From Asparagopsis taxiformis (lineage: Eukaryota; Rhodophyta; Florideophyceae; Bonnemaisoniales; Bonnemaisoniaceae): 64,000 bases of DNA. The position numbers were made by a program, and so were the translations under genes. The notes under the pieces were generated by a model. It worked only from the letters and a program-made list of their open reading frames with translations, ran no database searches and was not told where the DNA came from. This document shows, in pieces, positions 19,582 through 29,596 of this stretch (position 1 is the stretch's first letter; each line of letters opens with the position of its first letter). The DNA lies in contig JALQPE010002288.1 in the NCBI GenBank assembly GCA_030407315.1, positions 32,489-96,488 on the forward strand. Direction: 5' to 3'.

Positions 19582-21034
19582 CTCCAGGCTGGTTACCAAC
19601 GAGAGAGATCAATACCACGATACCAGACGAGCAGTGGTACAATGAACTGCGAGGTGCAGAGAACGAACCAGTTGACCTCGGTAATAGAACTAGGCGAAAT
19701 TTGATATTCCCAATGTACTTTTATTTATCACCTATGTACAGATCAAAAATGGCCCTTAAAACACACCGGATCCAGAACCTCGAGGTTACGGCGCAATTGA
19801 GATATGTTACCCATCCGCAGAGCCAGGACCATACGAGTTATCATCGTTGATACGACGATGACAGTATCATGCATGAACGTGTCACTTGCATCTCTGCCAC
19901 GGACGAGAACAAAACAATTGTTTTGTTTTGAAATGTTGATTAATCAACATCTCAATTCGCAGTGGCAGGGGTTAGCGATATCACGTTTCAACAACGTAGT
20001 GAACATACTCGCCACAGTTCACGCCACCCCGCATAAGTATTCCAGACCACATTGCACAATCAATGAGTGCGTTTGTGTCACTGGTTTCACTACCCCTGAC
20101 CAGCAGAAGTGTAGCGTGATGTGTCCTGGCTACACGTGTGGTCATCGGCCGCACGACCTCTGCCGAACACCCCCATTTTGGTTCCTCAGTGAGCCATCCA
20201 TGTCCGTGGTTGCACAACCGCTGACCAGAACACGTGTAGCACAACAAATCCAGGCTACACGTGTGGTCATCGGCCGCACGACCTCTGCTGAACACCCCCA
20301 TTTTGGTTCCTCAGTGAGCCATCCATGTCCGTGGTTGCACAACCGCTGACCAGAACACGTGTAGCACAACGTATCCAGGCTACACGTGTGGTCATCGGCC
20401 GCACGACCTCTGCCGAACACCCCCATTTTGGTTCCTCAGTGAGCCATCCATGTCCCTGGTTGCACAACCGCTGACCAGAACACGTGTAGCACAACGTATC
20501 CAGGCTACACGTGTGGTCATCGGCCGCACGACCTCTGCCGAACACCCCCATTTTGGTTCCTCAGTGAGCCATCCATGTCCCTGGTTGCACAACCGCTGAC
20601 CAGAACACGTGTAGCACAACGTATCCAGGCTACACGTGTGGTCATCGGCCGCACGACCTCTGCTGAACACCCCCATTTTGGTTCCTCAGTGAGCCATCCA
20701 TGTCCCTGGTTGCACAACCGCTGACCAGAACACGTGTAGCACAACGTATCCAGGCTACACGTGTGGTCATCGGCCGCACGACCTCTGCTGAACACCCCCA
20801 TTTTGGTTCCTCAATGAGCCATCCATGTCCGTGGTTGCACAACCGCTGACCAGAACGTTGGTATTTGAAAAAATCCATGTCCCTGGCTGCACAACTGCTG
20901 ACCAGAACGTTGGTATTTGAAAAAATCCATGTCCCTGGCTGCACAACTGCTGACCAGAACGTTGGTATTTGAAAAAATCAAGTTTATTGGAAGGGAGGCC
21001 AACTATAGTTGAAAGGAAAGGGAGTTGTAGGAAG
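19582..21034. other. Spacer upstream of transposase with palindromes and 125-bp array
   Basis: Two perfect palindromes lie 8 bp apart: CAAAACAATTGTTTTG (19910-19925) and ATGTTGATTAATCAACAT (19933-19950), inside a larger CTGCCAC/GTGGCAG inverted frame (about 19895-19968). The rest is the tandem array at 20104-20990. No gene is visible; the 94-codon minus-strand ORFs are shadows of the 125-bp repeat. Confidence 0.7.
20104..20990. repeat. 125-bp tandem repeat (six copies) followed by 52-bp repeat (three copies)
   Basis: 125-bp units start GGCTACACGTGTGG at 20128, 20253, 20378, 20503, 20628 and 20753. Each carries ACACGTGT (E-box-like palindrome), CGGCCG and the palindromic GGTTGTGCAACC/GGTTGCACAACC. 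From 20846 a 52-bp derivative (CTGACCAGAACGTTGG start) follows at 20846, 20898 and 20950. Copies are almost identical, so amplification is recent. The array lies between helicase stop and transposase start. Confidence 0.9.
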
Positions 21035-24000
21035 CTATGGTGAAGTTTCTTTCACAACCCTCGTCCAGTCAGCACTCTTTGATACCAAGAAATCGAATTC
21101 CCCCACTATGTATAGATGACGCATAGCCCGTGTGACCATCACATAAATACCGCGAACGTCATCAACTAAACCGAGGCTGTCATGAGTACTGCTGCTAGAC
21201 GTTCTTCTCCCATTTCTTGTCGCACTGTATATCACTACTGGACTTTCGCTACCCTGCGCAGCGGCAATAGTAGAAACAGTTATGGTGCAGGGCTCATGTT
21301 CGTAGACGTTCGCGAACATCGCAGCAAGATGTGCAAGGATACAGGACCGTTGCTTGTTGTATACAGTCAAGATGAGAATATCTTCCTGGCGCATATTTGG
21401 AACGGTGAGGAGGATTCGGACCAATTCGGATATTAATATCGCCTCCGGAACGCTCGTGTCATAGCTTGTTTGCATTGATATTTCCCCATATGGAAAATGA
21501 TTGTTCCTTCGCCTGAAATAAGGATCGAAGAGGCGGACGGGATGGGACAGGTCGGTAAGGCTGATATCCTTCGCCTCACTCGTGTAGATCGGGACACGAG
21601 CACCGTTCCCATAAACGTAAGGGATCAACCACTTGGTATAAGTATCACTGGTTGGAACACAAGAGTGATGGTCGGCCACATTCCTGTGCGCTATGACATT
21701 GGAAACTCTGTTAATCTCCGGATGCATGCGATATTGCTCTTGAAGACAGACGCAGCGTACTATATTTGAGTGACGAAGATGCGATGATTCGTTACGAGCA
21801 AGCCTATCCAGCCAAGACATTGTATAGATAGAGGACATGATGTTTCGCGGTCCACGCAGGACAGGGCTCTGTTGCATGGGATCTCCGAAGAGAGACAAAG
21901 GAGGCGCGTCCTCAACCTTAAAATTTTCAGCCAGAAATTGTACGAGGGGAAGGTAATCAACGTCGGCAGCTTGAGAAGCCTCATCAACAACGATTGCATC
22001 GAACTTTGCCGTTGGATTGTCTCTAAATAACCGCCACAACGAACCGAAAGTGCTCAATACAATGCATGGAGATGACAGTTCCCCACTGGCTGCACCAAAT
22101 AATATGCGCTTCCTTCCCCTGTTCGTGACTGCACGTTCACTACCGCCGCTTGTATCTCGAGCTGTTTTCCGCTCGAAAGGAGGTCGCACAAGTGTGGGAA
22201 CTGTAGAACGCGACTGGACCATGAAAATACCGTCAAGAAGTTTGGATTCGATGACATCCACGGCGGTATTCGATACAGACACGACTAGAATGCGTACCTT
22301 TGTCCCAGGTCTGTTAAGAGCAGAAATAGCTGTCGCGTGCACGCTACCACCAGCCACTCTGACTCGTGCCGCCTCAGCTTCTACCATGTCGTAGGCCACC
22401 TTGTTCAGAAGAGCAGAAATGTAATGCATAATTGTACTCGTCTTCCCAGTTGCTGCTGGACCGACCACACAGCATACTCGATCAAGAAGCCCCCTTGGCT
22501 TTCGTTCTGACAGCTCCGACGATATCAGACATTCCAACACTGCAGCTGCTTGAGATCTATTCATTTTCGGCGGACCATCGTGATGCACATCTGCTCCGTT
22601 TAGGTCTGTCATCTCAAGCATGTATTTCTGAGTGTTAGTGCTTCCAGATGGTACTAGAACAGCACCGGGCAAACAGTGCGCGAGAAGCTTTTCGTATTCT
22701 TCTCGAACTAAGGAACCATCCTGCTGTAGCCATCGCTGGTTAGATGTGGCCGCCCTTGAAGTGCCTAGGAACAGCTCATGCCATCCAGGATGTATCGCAG
22801 GAAGGTTTCGTATTGCTTCACATTGCATACCTTCTGTTCCGAGATAGCCTGATCTGCGAACGACTATTGCAAGCCCCTCCGTACCCTGCGAATATCGCGC
22901 ATGTCGCACAGAACCCAAGGCGATAATTGTCAAAGAGAGGCGGGTTTGGGCACGGGTTTTGTTCGTAGTGAAATCTTCAACAACACCTAAGCAACATTCC
23001 AGTGGTTCCGTCTGTCGGCTGCGGTCTATGACATCGACGGTGACGACATCCCAGCTTCTGAATGATACGCTGTCTCGGGTCGACGGTGCAGTTCGTGAAG
23101 CTTCGAACCTCCTACTATTCCCGTTGCCTGATGCGTCGGAATCTAGCCTATAGAGGTCGTAATCGTTATCGAGCAATGGGTCTCTTTGTGTAGCTGGATA
23201 CCAGGTCTCATGCTTCTGTGCAACTTCCGCTAGTTCCAAAACCATCTTGTAAATACAAAGTGTGAAACTGGTTGACAAGAAGTCATACCACGAGAAGTAC
23301 ATGAAGTTCGGAGCCAGACGAGGATTCTGACCACGAAATATGACACGATTTCGTACCCAGCTACTCTCGAATCCCCGTCGCGGAAACGAGAAAGAGGCAT
23401 TCGAAGACCAGTTCGCCAGTATTGCATTGGGTGAGAGATTTGTGTTCAAGGATATACCTTCTATTTGTATCGGGACATCGTCGTAGTGATACCCTTTGCG
23501 TGCAGCTCGCTGTACAGGTACCCGCGGTTTATGGCGCTGTTGCTGGACTGCCTGTTGCTGGACTGCCTCCTGCGGTATTGGTGGTGGATCCCAGACGGGT
23601 GAGGGTGGTGGTGCTGGCTGCACATCCACTGATAGTGCGGGTCCAGCAGTTATCGACAACGAAGAAGATTTTGGCTTGGGCCGTTGTGACGATAGTGCCA
23701 CCAGTGGTGGTACATCCACTGCAATTGAATTTCGCTCTGGTCGCAAAACATGTGACGATACTGGTGGTAAATCCACTGAAATAGAAGTGTGCTCCGGTCG
23801 AACAACCTGTGACGAGTTGGTCAATTTCTGACCCAGATTTTTTTCCGGTGTGGTATTTGCAGTGTTCGGTGATTCCACTGTCTGCGGCCATGGTTGTTCG
23901 CATGTAGGACATACTTCCGCATGCCGAGGTTTCTTCGACGCACGATCCTGTCCGGGCTCCACAGCAGGTTGCACGCTTCCTGCACCACTGGTTTCTGGGC

Positions 24001-25483
24001 CTTCTTCTCCACCGCGCTGCGAGTCTTCTTCGACAGGACCATCCTCGGTTTGTGCAACCTGCCGACGTCGCACGGCACTACGACGTCTCGCACGAGCGGT
24101 CCGCTCGTCCATAGCAGTTCGTTCTGTTGGTACGATCTCATCTTCTTCATTTCGGTCACCGTTCGCTTCATCATTCCCTGCGACGGTATGTTCTAGTTGT
24201 CCATCTCTTTCCTCCTGCACGTTGGCCTCCGGCACTGGCGGCCGTTCGGGAGGTGAGCCACCAGCACTCTGTACGTTTCTTTCGTGATTTTTACGCCGTC
24301 CTGTATTTGTTGCTCCCTCCAATGGTCTCACCACGTCAACCTGGTTAATTCTTGTACTATTCTCTATGAATGCGGTCAGCCATGTCCGAATGCGAGCTTG
24401 TCTGCGTTGTTGGGATGATTCGCGTATGGAACTGCTAATGTTCTCTGCATCACTGTCTATAGCGGACAGCATGCGAGACATGAAATTTTCCAATGATGAT
24501 CTCAGAGCATCATCATATCGCTGACCATACGCGATATTCGCCGGTAGCGCTTCCATTCCGACGAGAACGTGCATTACAACGGCATACAGTTTCGGTACCA
24601 CACTCCTGTCTTCTTCGGCGTCCATTACATACTTGAACATAGCATTGGCACTAACCAGGTTCTCCTTCTTCAACACCTTTCTCCTCACTCCACGGTTTCC
24701 GGTCACGAATGTGCACTGCTCCGGGGTTGCGGCTCGTATTTTCCGTTCGGCAACAAATCTGAGGCCACCGAAAATGGCTTGTGAAATGATTGCATGTACA
24801 TCACGAACCATGCCATAATTTTCAAGCGGCACGTCGTACTCGACCGGAGCGCAACAAGAATCTAGCACTTCCGGTATCCCACGGTCAGAGTTCCTGTCCT
24901 GGACTTTCGTTATTAGCAGACACACCCATGACATTGTATGAATATACCATGATAGCATCCACGACCGACCTTCTTGGCTAATGCTCCAAGTAAAACTATG
25001 AGATGGATAATTATGTAGCTTGGCCTTTTGCATAGCTACAGCGTATATCCACTCATCAGACATCCACGACTCGATCTTCGAAAGGACGTTCCTGAAATCC
25101 AGAGCTGTTAGAACATTTTTCAACACTTTTTTCTTCGACGTAAAGGGTATCACGAAACCATTCATATCACCAAACACGCCTCTCGGATATAGACGCAAAG
25201 TATTCAGACATTGCTCTGTATAGAACACGCATGCCCGTTGGACGACTCTGGTGACAACGTGAGCGGGCGGGGTAGGGCGGGTCCCGTTCCCAATATATAG
25301 ATTACACTCCGAACTGTTGACGAACTCTTGTGCATCGCGCGTTACTTGTCTTTCCCATGCAGCCCACTGCGAAGCCGAAGTGTTATCACCAACAGGTGGC
25401 CGTCCTTGGATATATTGTTTAATAGAAGCGAACACATCCGTGGGAGACGAGTACGGTGTCTGTCTCCTCGGTGCTGGCGGCAT
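21035..25483 (-). CDS. SF1 (UPF1/Sen1-like) helicase with long N-terminal extension
   Basis: The protein has 1482 residues from ATG 25483 (context AAGATGCC; an upstream in-frame ATG at 25558 is less likely). Residues 1-400 are helical and of unknown function. Residues 400-680 are low-complexity and charged, with CPTCEQPWP. The C-terminal 500 residues hold SF1 motifs in order: Walker A GPAATGKTST (about 1008-1017), motif II VVDEASQA (D1167), motif III LFGDPMQQSP, motif IV LQEQYRMHPEI, motif V STIAAAQGSE and motif VI YVMVTRAMRHLYIVGE. This pattern is typical of UPF1/Sen1/SMUBP2-like nucleic-acid helicases. Within element B it may unwind DNA or RNA during transposition or replication; the substrate is inferred. 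Between 680 and 1000 a conserved-looking domain (GFESSWVRNRVIFRG..FMYFSWYDF) is unassigned. Confidence 0.9.
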   Translation of the reverse strand: MPPAPRRQTPYSSPTDVFASIKQYIQGRPPVGDNTSASQWAAWERQVTRDAQEFVNSSECNLYIGNGTRPTPPAHVVTRVVQRACVFYTEQCLNTLRLYPRGVFGDMNGFVIPFTSKKKVLKNVLTALDFRNVLSKIESWMSDEWIYAVAMQKAKLHNYPSHSFTWSISQEGRSWMLSWYIHTMSWVCLLITKVQDRNSDRGIPEVLDSCCAPVEYDVPLENYGMVRDVHAIISQAIFGGLRFVAERKIRAATPEQCTFVTGNRGVRRKVLKKENLVSANAMFKYVMDAEEDRSVVPKLYAVVMHVLVGMEALPANIAYGQRYDDALRSSLENFMSRMLSAIDSDAENISSSIRESSQQRRQARIRTWLTAFIENSTRINQVDVVRPLEGATNTGRRKNHERNVQSAGGSPPERPPVPEANVQEERDGQLEHTVAGNDEANGDRNEEDEIVPTERTAMDERTARARRRSAVRRRQVAQTEDGPVEEDSQRGGEEGPETSGAGSVQPAVEPGQDRASKKPRHAEVCPTCEQPWPQTVESPNTANTTPEKNLGQKLTNSSQVVRPEHTSISVDLPPVSSHVLRPERNSIAVDVPPLVALSSQRPKPKSSSLSITAGPALSVDVQPAPPPSPVWDPPPIPQEAVQQQAVQQQRHKPRVPVQRAARKGYHYDDVPIQIEGISLNTNLSPNAILANWSSNASFSFPRRGFESSWVRNRVIFRGQNPRLAPNFMYFSWYDFLSTSFTLCIYKMVLELAEVAQKHETWYPATQRDPLLDNDYDLYRLDSDASGNGNSRRFEASRTAPSTRDSVSFRSWDVVTVDVIDRSRQTEPLECCLGVVEDFTTNKTRAQTRLSLTIIALGSVRHARYSQGTEGLAIVVRRSGYLGTEGMQCEAIRNLPAIHPGWHELFLGTSRAATSNQRWLQQDGSLVREEYEKLLAHCLPGAVLVPSGSTNTQKYMLEMTDLNGADVHHDGPPKMNRSQAAAVLECLISSELSERKPRGLLDRVCCVVGPAATGKTSTIMHYISALLNKVAYDMVEAEAARVRVAGGSVHATAISALNRPGTKVRILVVSVSNTAVDVIESKLLDGIFMVQSRSTVPTLVRPPFERKTARDTSGGSERAVTNRGRKRILFGAASGELSSPCIVLSTFGSLWRLFRDNPTAKFDAIVVDEASQAADVDYLPLVQFLAENFKVEDAPPLSLFGDPMQQSPVLRGPRNIMSSIYTMSWLDRLARNESSHLRHSNIVRCVCLQEQYRMHPEINRVSNVIAHRNVADHHSCVPTSDTYTKWLIPYVYGNGARVPIYTSEAKDISLTDLSHPVRLFDPYFRRRNNHFPYGEISMQTSYDTSVPEAILISELVRILLTVPNMRQEDILILTVYNKQRSCILAHLAAMFANVYEHEPCTITVSTIAAAQGSESPVVIYSATRNGRRTSSSSTHDSLGLVDDVRGIYVMVTRAMRHLYIVGEFDFLVSKSADWTRVVKETSP

Positions 25484-27632
25484 CTTCAATCTTTCGTTTC
25501 TTGTGTGCAGTGGATCTCTGTGAACTTCGATTCTGCGGAGCTGATAAACAGAGTGCACTGTTTGTGTGCAATACTTGTAGAAGTCAAGAGCTCTTCACTC
25601 CTCACAAATCCTTGTCCTAGTAATAGGTTCAATATCAATTTACGTTCTCATCTCTATTGTAAGCGGTTTTGCTACCGTTCCTACCATCAAATTTTATAAT
25701 TAATTACGAATGTTCGCGACCATTCCAACGGTGCGGAATCGTGCCCTGAAACCGCGGTTTCATTGCGTTCGTTGCAGCCATCCTAGGACATTATGAAGCT
25801 TCATAATGTCAACACAAGCCGCCCCGATGTGATGAAATATCCCTGAATCTTCCTCACGGTGGTTTGAATTGAAATGGAATATTCACACCCTTTGCGGTTA
25901 AGTGGTGAGTTTCATCCACTCCGTCCACAGATCCAACGTTTCATATAAACACGGGAATAGCAGGAAAGTACAGAACCATCCAATAATTATGAGCCATCGT
26001 AATCTAATTATATCGCCATGGGACATGTTCTTAAGAAATTTCCCCTATTCAATTGGAAACGGTATGGCAAGGTGCCATTATTCCAACAAACTTTGCAGAC
26101 TTACTGGAATCTTCTAAGTCTCGAGACCGGAACCAAGTTTAGTCCTTCCTTGTTGAATTCGGCAATAATGGTCCGCTCCAGTCGCTGTACATCTCTTTCC
26201 GAAACAAGACCAAGCCGTCCACTTCTCACCAGTGTCACAACCAAACCACGGACAACCATTTGCACAACTACACACGTGTGCACCTCGTCACTGCCTTCAC
26301 AACTGCCTGCAACAAGCTGCATGCTCGCACACGTGTGCGCTCCGTCACCGGTTTCACAACCACGGACAACCATTTGCACAACTACACACGTGTGCACCTC
26401 GTCACTGCCTTCACAACCACGGACAACCATTTGCACGACTACACACGTGTGCACCTCGTCATCGGTTTCACAACCACGGACAACCATTTGCACAACTACA
26501 CACGTGTGCGCTCCGTCACCGGTTTCACAACCACGGACAACCATTTGCACAACTACACACGTGTGCACCTCGTCACTGCCTTCACAACCACGGACAACCA
26601 TTTGCACAACTACACATGTGTGCACCTCGTCACCGGTTTCACAACCACGGACAACCATTTGCACAACTACACACGTGTGCACCTCGTCATCGGTTTCACA
26701 ACCACGGACAACCATTTGCACAACTACACATGTGTGCACCTCGTCACCGGTTTCACAACCACGGACAACCATTTGCACAACTACACACGTGTGCACCTCG
26801 TCACCGGTTTCACAACCACGGACAACCATTTGCACAACTACACACGTGTGCGCTCCGTCACCGGTTTCAAAACCAAGGACAACCATTTGCACAACTACAC
26901 ACGTGTGCACCTCGTCACCGGTTTCACAACCACGGACAACCATTTGCACAACTACACACGTGTGCGCTCCGTCATCGGTTTCACAACCACGGACAACCAT
27001 TTGCACAACTACACATGTGTGCACCTCGTCACCGGTTTCACAACCACGGACAACCATTTGCACAACTACACACGTGTGCACCTCGTCACCGGTTTCACAA
27101 CCACGGACAACCATTTGCACAACTACACACGTGTGCGCTCCGTCACCGGTTTCAAAACCAAGGACAACCATTTGCACAACTACACACGTGTCCACCTCGT
27201 CACTGCCTTCACAACTGCCTGGAACAAGCTGCATGCTCGCACACGTGTGCGCTCCGTCACCGGTTTCACAACCACGGACAACCATTTGCACAACTACACA
27301 TGTGTGCACTTCGTCACCGGTTTCAAAACCACGGACAACCATTTGCACAACTACACACGTGTGCACCTCGTCACTGCCTTCACAACTGCCTAGAACTAGC
27401 TGCATAACTACACACGTGTGCACTTCGTCACCGGTTGCACAACCACATGTGGTGAGGAGCAGGGCAGCTGCAGCTGTCCTGCTCCTCACTGACTTCATGA
27501 CCGTGGATGAACTGCAAGTCTAGACACGTGTCCATGTCGTCCCTACTTCCACGACCGACCATGAACGTTCGTACAATAGTACTGAAATAATACTATTCTT
27601 GTTTGGGAACGATACATCTCAATCGTTTGTCG
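25484..27632. other. Divergent promoter region with perfect palindromes and 57-bp array
   Basis: Upstream of the helicase are two perfect palindromes, GAAACCGCGGTTTC (25748-25761) and GACATTATGAAGCTTCATAATGTC split over 25787-25810 (24 bp), and a minus-strand TATAAAA-like stretch near 25693. The 57-bp array at 26225-27440 follows. Bases 26101-26230 in minus orientation encode a protein-like tail (VSERDVQRLERTIIAEF), possibly a remnant; I could not connect it to a gene. Confidence 0.5.
26225..27440. repeat. 57-bp tandem palindrome array, about 20 copies
   Basis: The unit starts GGTTTCACAACCACGGACAA and contains CACACGTGTG and GGTTTCACAACC. Two stretches (about 26290-26345 and 27205-27260) carry a divergent unit with ACAACTGCCTG. 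57 is divisible by three and the unit lacks stops in several frames, so the array creates long false ORFs on both strands (26018-27523, 26101-27498 and others). The array precedes the Tudor-like gene at 27633. Confidence 0.9.
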
Positions 27633-29003
27633 ATGGATCATCCGTCCATAGATCATCCGTCCATTCTACATGATGGTATCGCCATTGAGGTACTCTGGAA
27701 CGTGAATACGAGTGGTACGTGTAACCGGCGGACAAGACACTCCGCAAACAGGGTTTGGTGGAAGGCAAAGGTAGCCAGGTTGACTCGACGAGGAATCCCC
27801 CGTTCTGCCACGCTGACATATTTGGCGATGTTAGGCCATCCCGAAACCTCTGTTGATGTAAGTATCTTCAAGGGATATCTGGAAGAAATTCCTTTCAGCC
27901 CTGTAGATTCTGCTACAACACGCCCTACTCGTCTCAGACGCAGGCTGCAGTGGAGAGTTTGTCATTTTTATTCACCTTCTGCTTCTTCTTCAGACTCCGG
28001 TGAGGGATCTTCTAGTCCCGGGCAATCCGCATTGGTCGAAAAAGTTTCTGACCTTCACGCTCGTTTGCAGAACATGGAGCGTGCATGGATTCTCCATCAC
28101 GGTCTTGGTAGTACAATGGGTCATGTCAATGAATCAGATGCTGTCCTCCATCGCATATTTGGTTACTTCAGACTAAAACTAGCACAGCACAGGGAACGGC
28201 CATTATCTAGGAAAAGAACTCCTGAATCTAATCATGGCATTGATACAGTTACCACGGGTTTCATATCCATAACCACGGACTGTACCATCCGGGACTTCGA
28301 AATAATTGCGAGATCAGTGCGGTCCACCTGCCCGGGTGCAGAATTTCAACCTTCTTTCTCCCTGACCCAGATGCCACCAATCGATACAAACAAATTCAGC
28401 GTCTTCTTCCCTTCATATTCAGACATGTGCAAGTCCATATCTTTGACTGCAGTCTCCGATCGAATCCGGCTCTTCAGAACTGCAAGGGGTCCCAAAAATA
28501 TCAATGCTGCCGACAATTCATACGTGCGCTTGCTCGGTACTCTACTGCGTGGCACAGATCCGTGTAGAGAACCATTCATTTTTGCCCTCGCCAGAAGTGA
28601 CCCATTCCACTTCGACAAATGCAATGATCGTACAATCGATCATTCCATTCTCCCCGTGCTCTTCAGAAAATCCCTGGACTTCGACATACCGAATATGATG
28701 TATAAGAACGTCCTCGTCCATCGGAGCATGCCTGTCCGTGATATTTTCCATGCCTTACGGCCGACGCCACCCGGCCATGATTCTGCTTCAGTTCCTGTTC
28801 ATCCAGGACACTCTTTCAACATGACTTGGAACAGAACTGAGTTCCCTAGAATGCGCCTATGGTCCCGCGATATTTCCACTAACGTGAACAGCCTAGGAAC
28901 CCTGGAGCTTAATTTGCCATACATGACGTTTTTCGGCGCACACTCCTACAATGAAGTCATTGACGCCCTACCGATCCATTCTTCTAGTTCCCTCGTCCAG
29001 TAA
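27633..29003 (+). CDS. Tudor-like (VWWxAKV) transposon protein, element B copy
   Basis: The protein has 456 residues from ATG 27633; the upstream TTG is ignored. The first residues repeat DHPS (short DNA repeat GATCATCCGTCCAT). It then reads IAIEVLWN..RVWWKAKVARL, as in the element A protein at 9657-11045. A Ser-rich acidic linker (SPSASSSDSGEGSSSPG) is followed by LVEKVSDLHARLQNMERAW, a short coiled coil also present in the A copy (ISKLFQKVSYLERQILN). The shared C-terminal part ends in LGTLELNLP. The two elements thus carry orthologous but strongly diverged copies, so this gene is a standard component. The Tudor-like call is by eye. It is convergent with the coiled-coil gene at 29597-31372, repeating the A gene order. 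Confidence 0.7.
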   Translation: MDHPSIDHPSILHDGIAIEVLWNVNTSGTCNRRTRHSANRVWWKAKVARLTRRGIPRSATLTYLAMLGHPETSVDVSIFKGYLEEIPFSPVDSATTRPTRLRRRLQWRVCHFYSPSASSSDSGEGSSSPGQSALVEKVSDLHARLQNMERAWILHHGLGSTMGHVNESDAVLHRIFGYFRLKLAQHRERPLSRKRTPESNHGIDTVTTGFISITTDCTIRDFEIIARSVRSTCPGAEFQPSFSLTQMPPIDTNKFSVFFPSYSDMCKSISLTAVSDRIRLFRTARGPKNINAADNSYVRLLGTLLRGTDPCREPFIFALARSDPFHFDKCNDRTIDHSILPVLFRKSLDFDIPNMMYKNVLVHRSMPVRDIFHALRPTPPGHDSASVPVHPGHSFNMTWNRTEFPRMRLWSRDISTNVNSLGTLELNLPYMTFFGAHSYNEVIDALPIHSSSSLVQ

Positions 29004-29596
29004 ACATGACCGTTTGACCTCTCCGACCAATGCACATCGCATCCTCGCCTCAACGTTGGGTGCCCAGTTTTACAAATTGCCGGCAATTTCCGAACAAGCG
29101 ACCGCTTGTTCGCACACTGCTTAATGGTTGCATACCATACTACTGGAACGAGCACTAGTTGCTTACCTACTGACATGCTCGTGAGCAGGTATACGAACAT
29201 TGCCGCTACTGCTCAAGACGTTTTTGTAAGCAGTACTACCAGTGAATGATAGGTCACTAGTCCTAGAATCTACTGCCAATAAGATCAATGCCTCTGTACG
29301 GTACCTGTCGTGGTGTCATTGGTTTTATTACCACTGGCGAGCGGTACAACAAATTCTATTCCGCGATTTTGGTCCCTGGTTGTGAGCCCTACTATCCCTG
29401 GCGTCACAGGTTGTATAGCCTGTGATTTGTGATTTAAACGGGTGCATGACCGGTATTTTCCAACCTTCTCGGTTGCATAACGGATGACGAGCGATACAAT
29501 ACCTTTGCATGCACAGGTTCTACATCAATAAGCACACAACAGAAAGATATTCACTCTTCGCTGACGGCTCATTACCCACATATCACTACCAATCAT
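29004..29596. other. Convergent 3' spacer with perfect palindromes
   Basis: Contains AAATTGCCGGCAATTT (29074-29089, perfect 16 bp) directly followed by CGAACAAGCG-AC-CGCTTGTTCG (29091-29112, perfect arms with a 2-base loop). From 29290 to 29515 there are irregular GGTTnnAACC/GTCATTGGT-type palindromic half-sites. No gene is seen. Confidence 0.7.

Noticed and set aside
20142..20944. Series of 94-100 codon minus-strand ORFs
   Set aside because: Each is the same peptide repeated from the 125-bp tandem unit.
26018..27523. 501-codon plus ORF and overlapping 465-, 391- and 377-codon ORFs
   Set aside because: All arise from the 57-bp tandem repeat, which is stop-free in several frames; amino-acid repeats are direct translations of the DNA unit.
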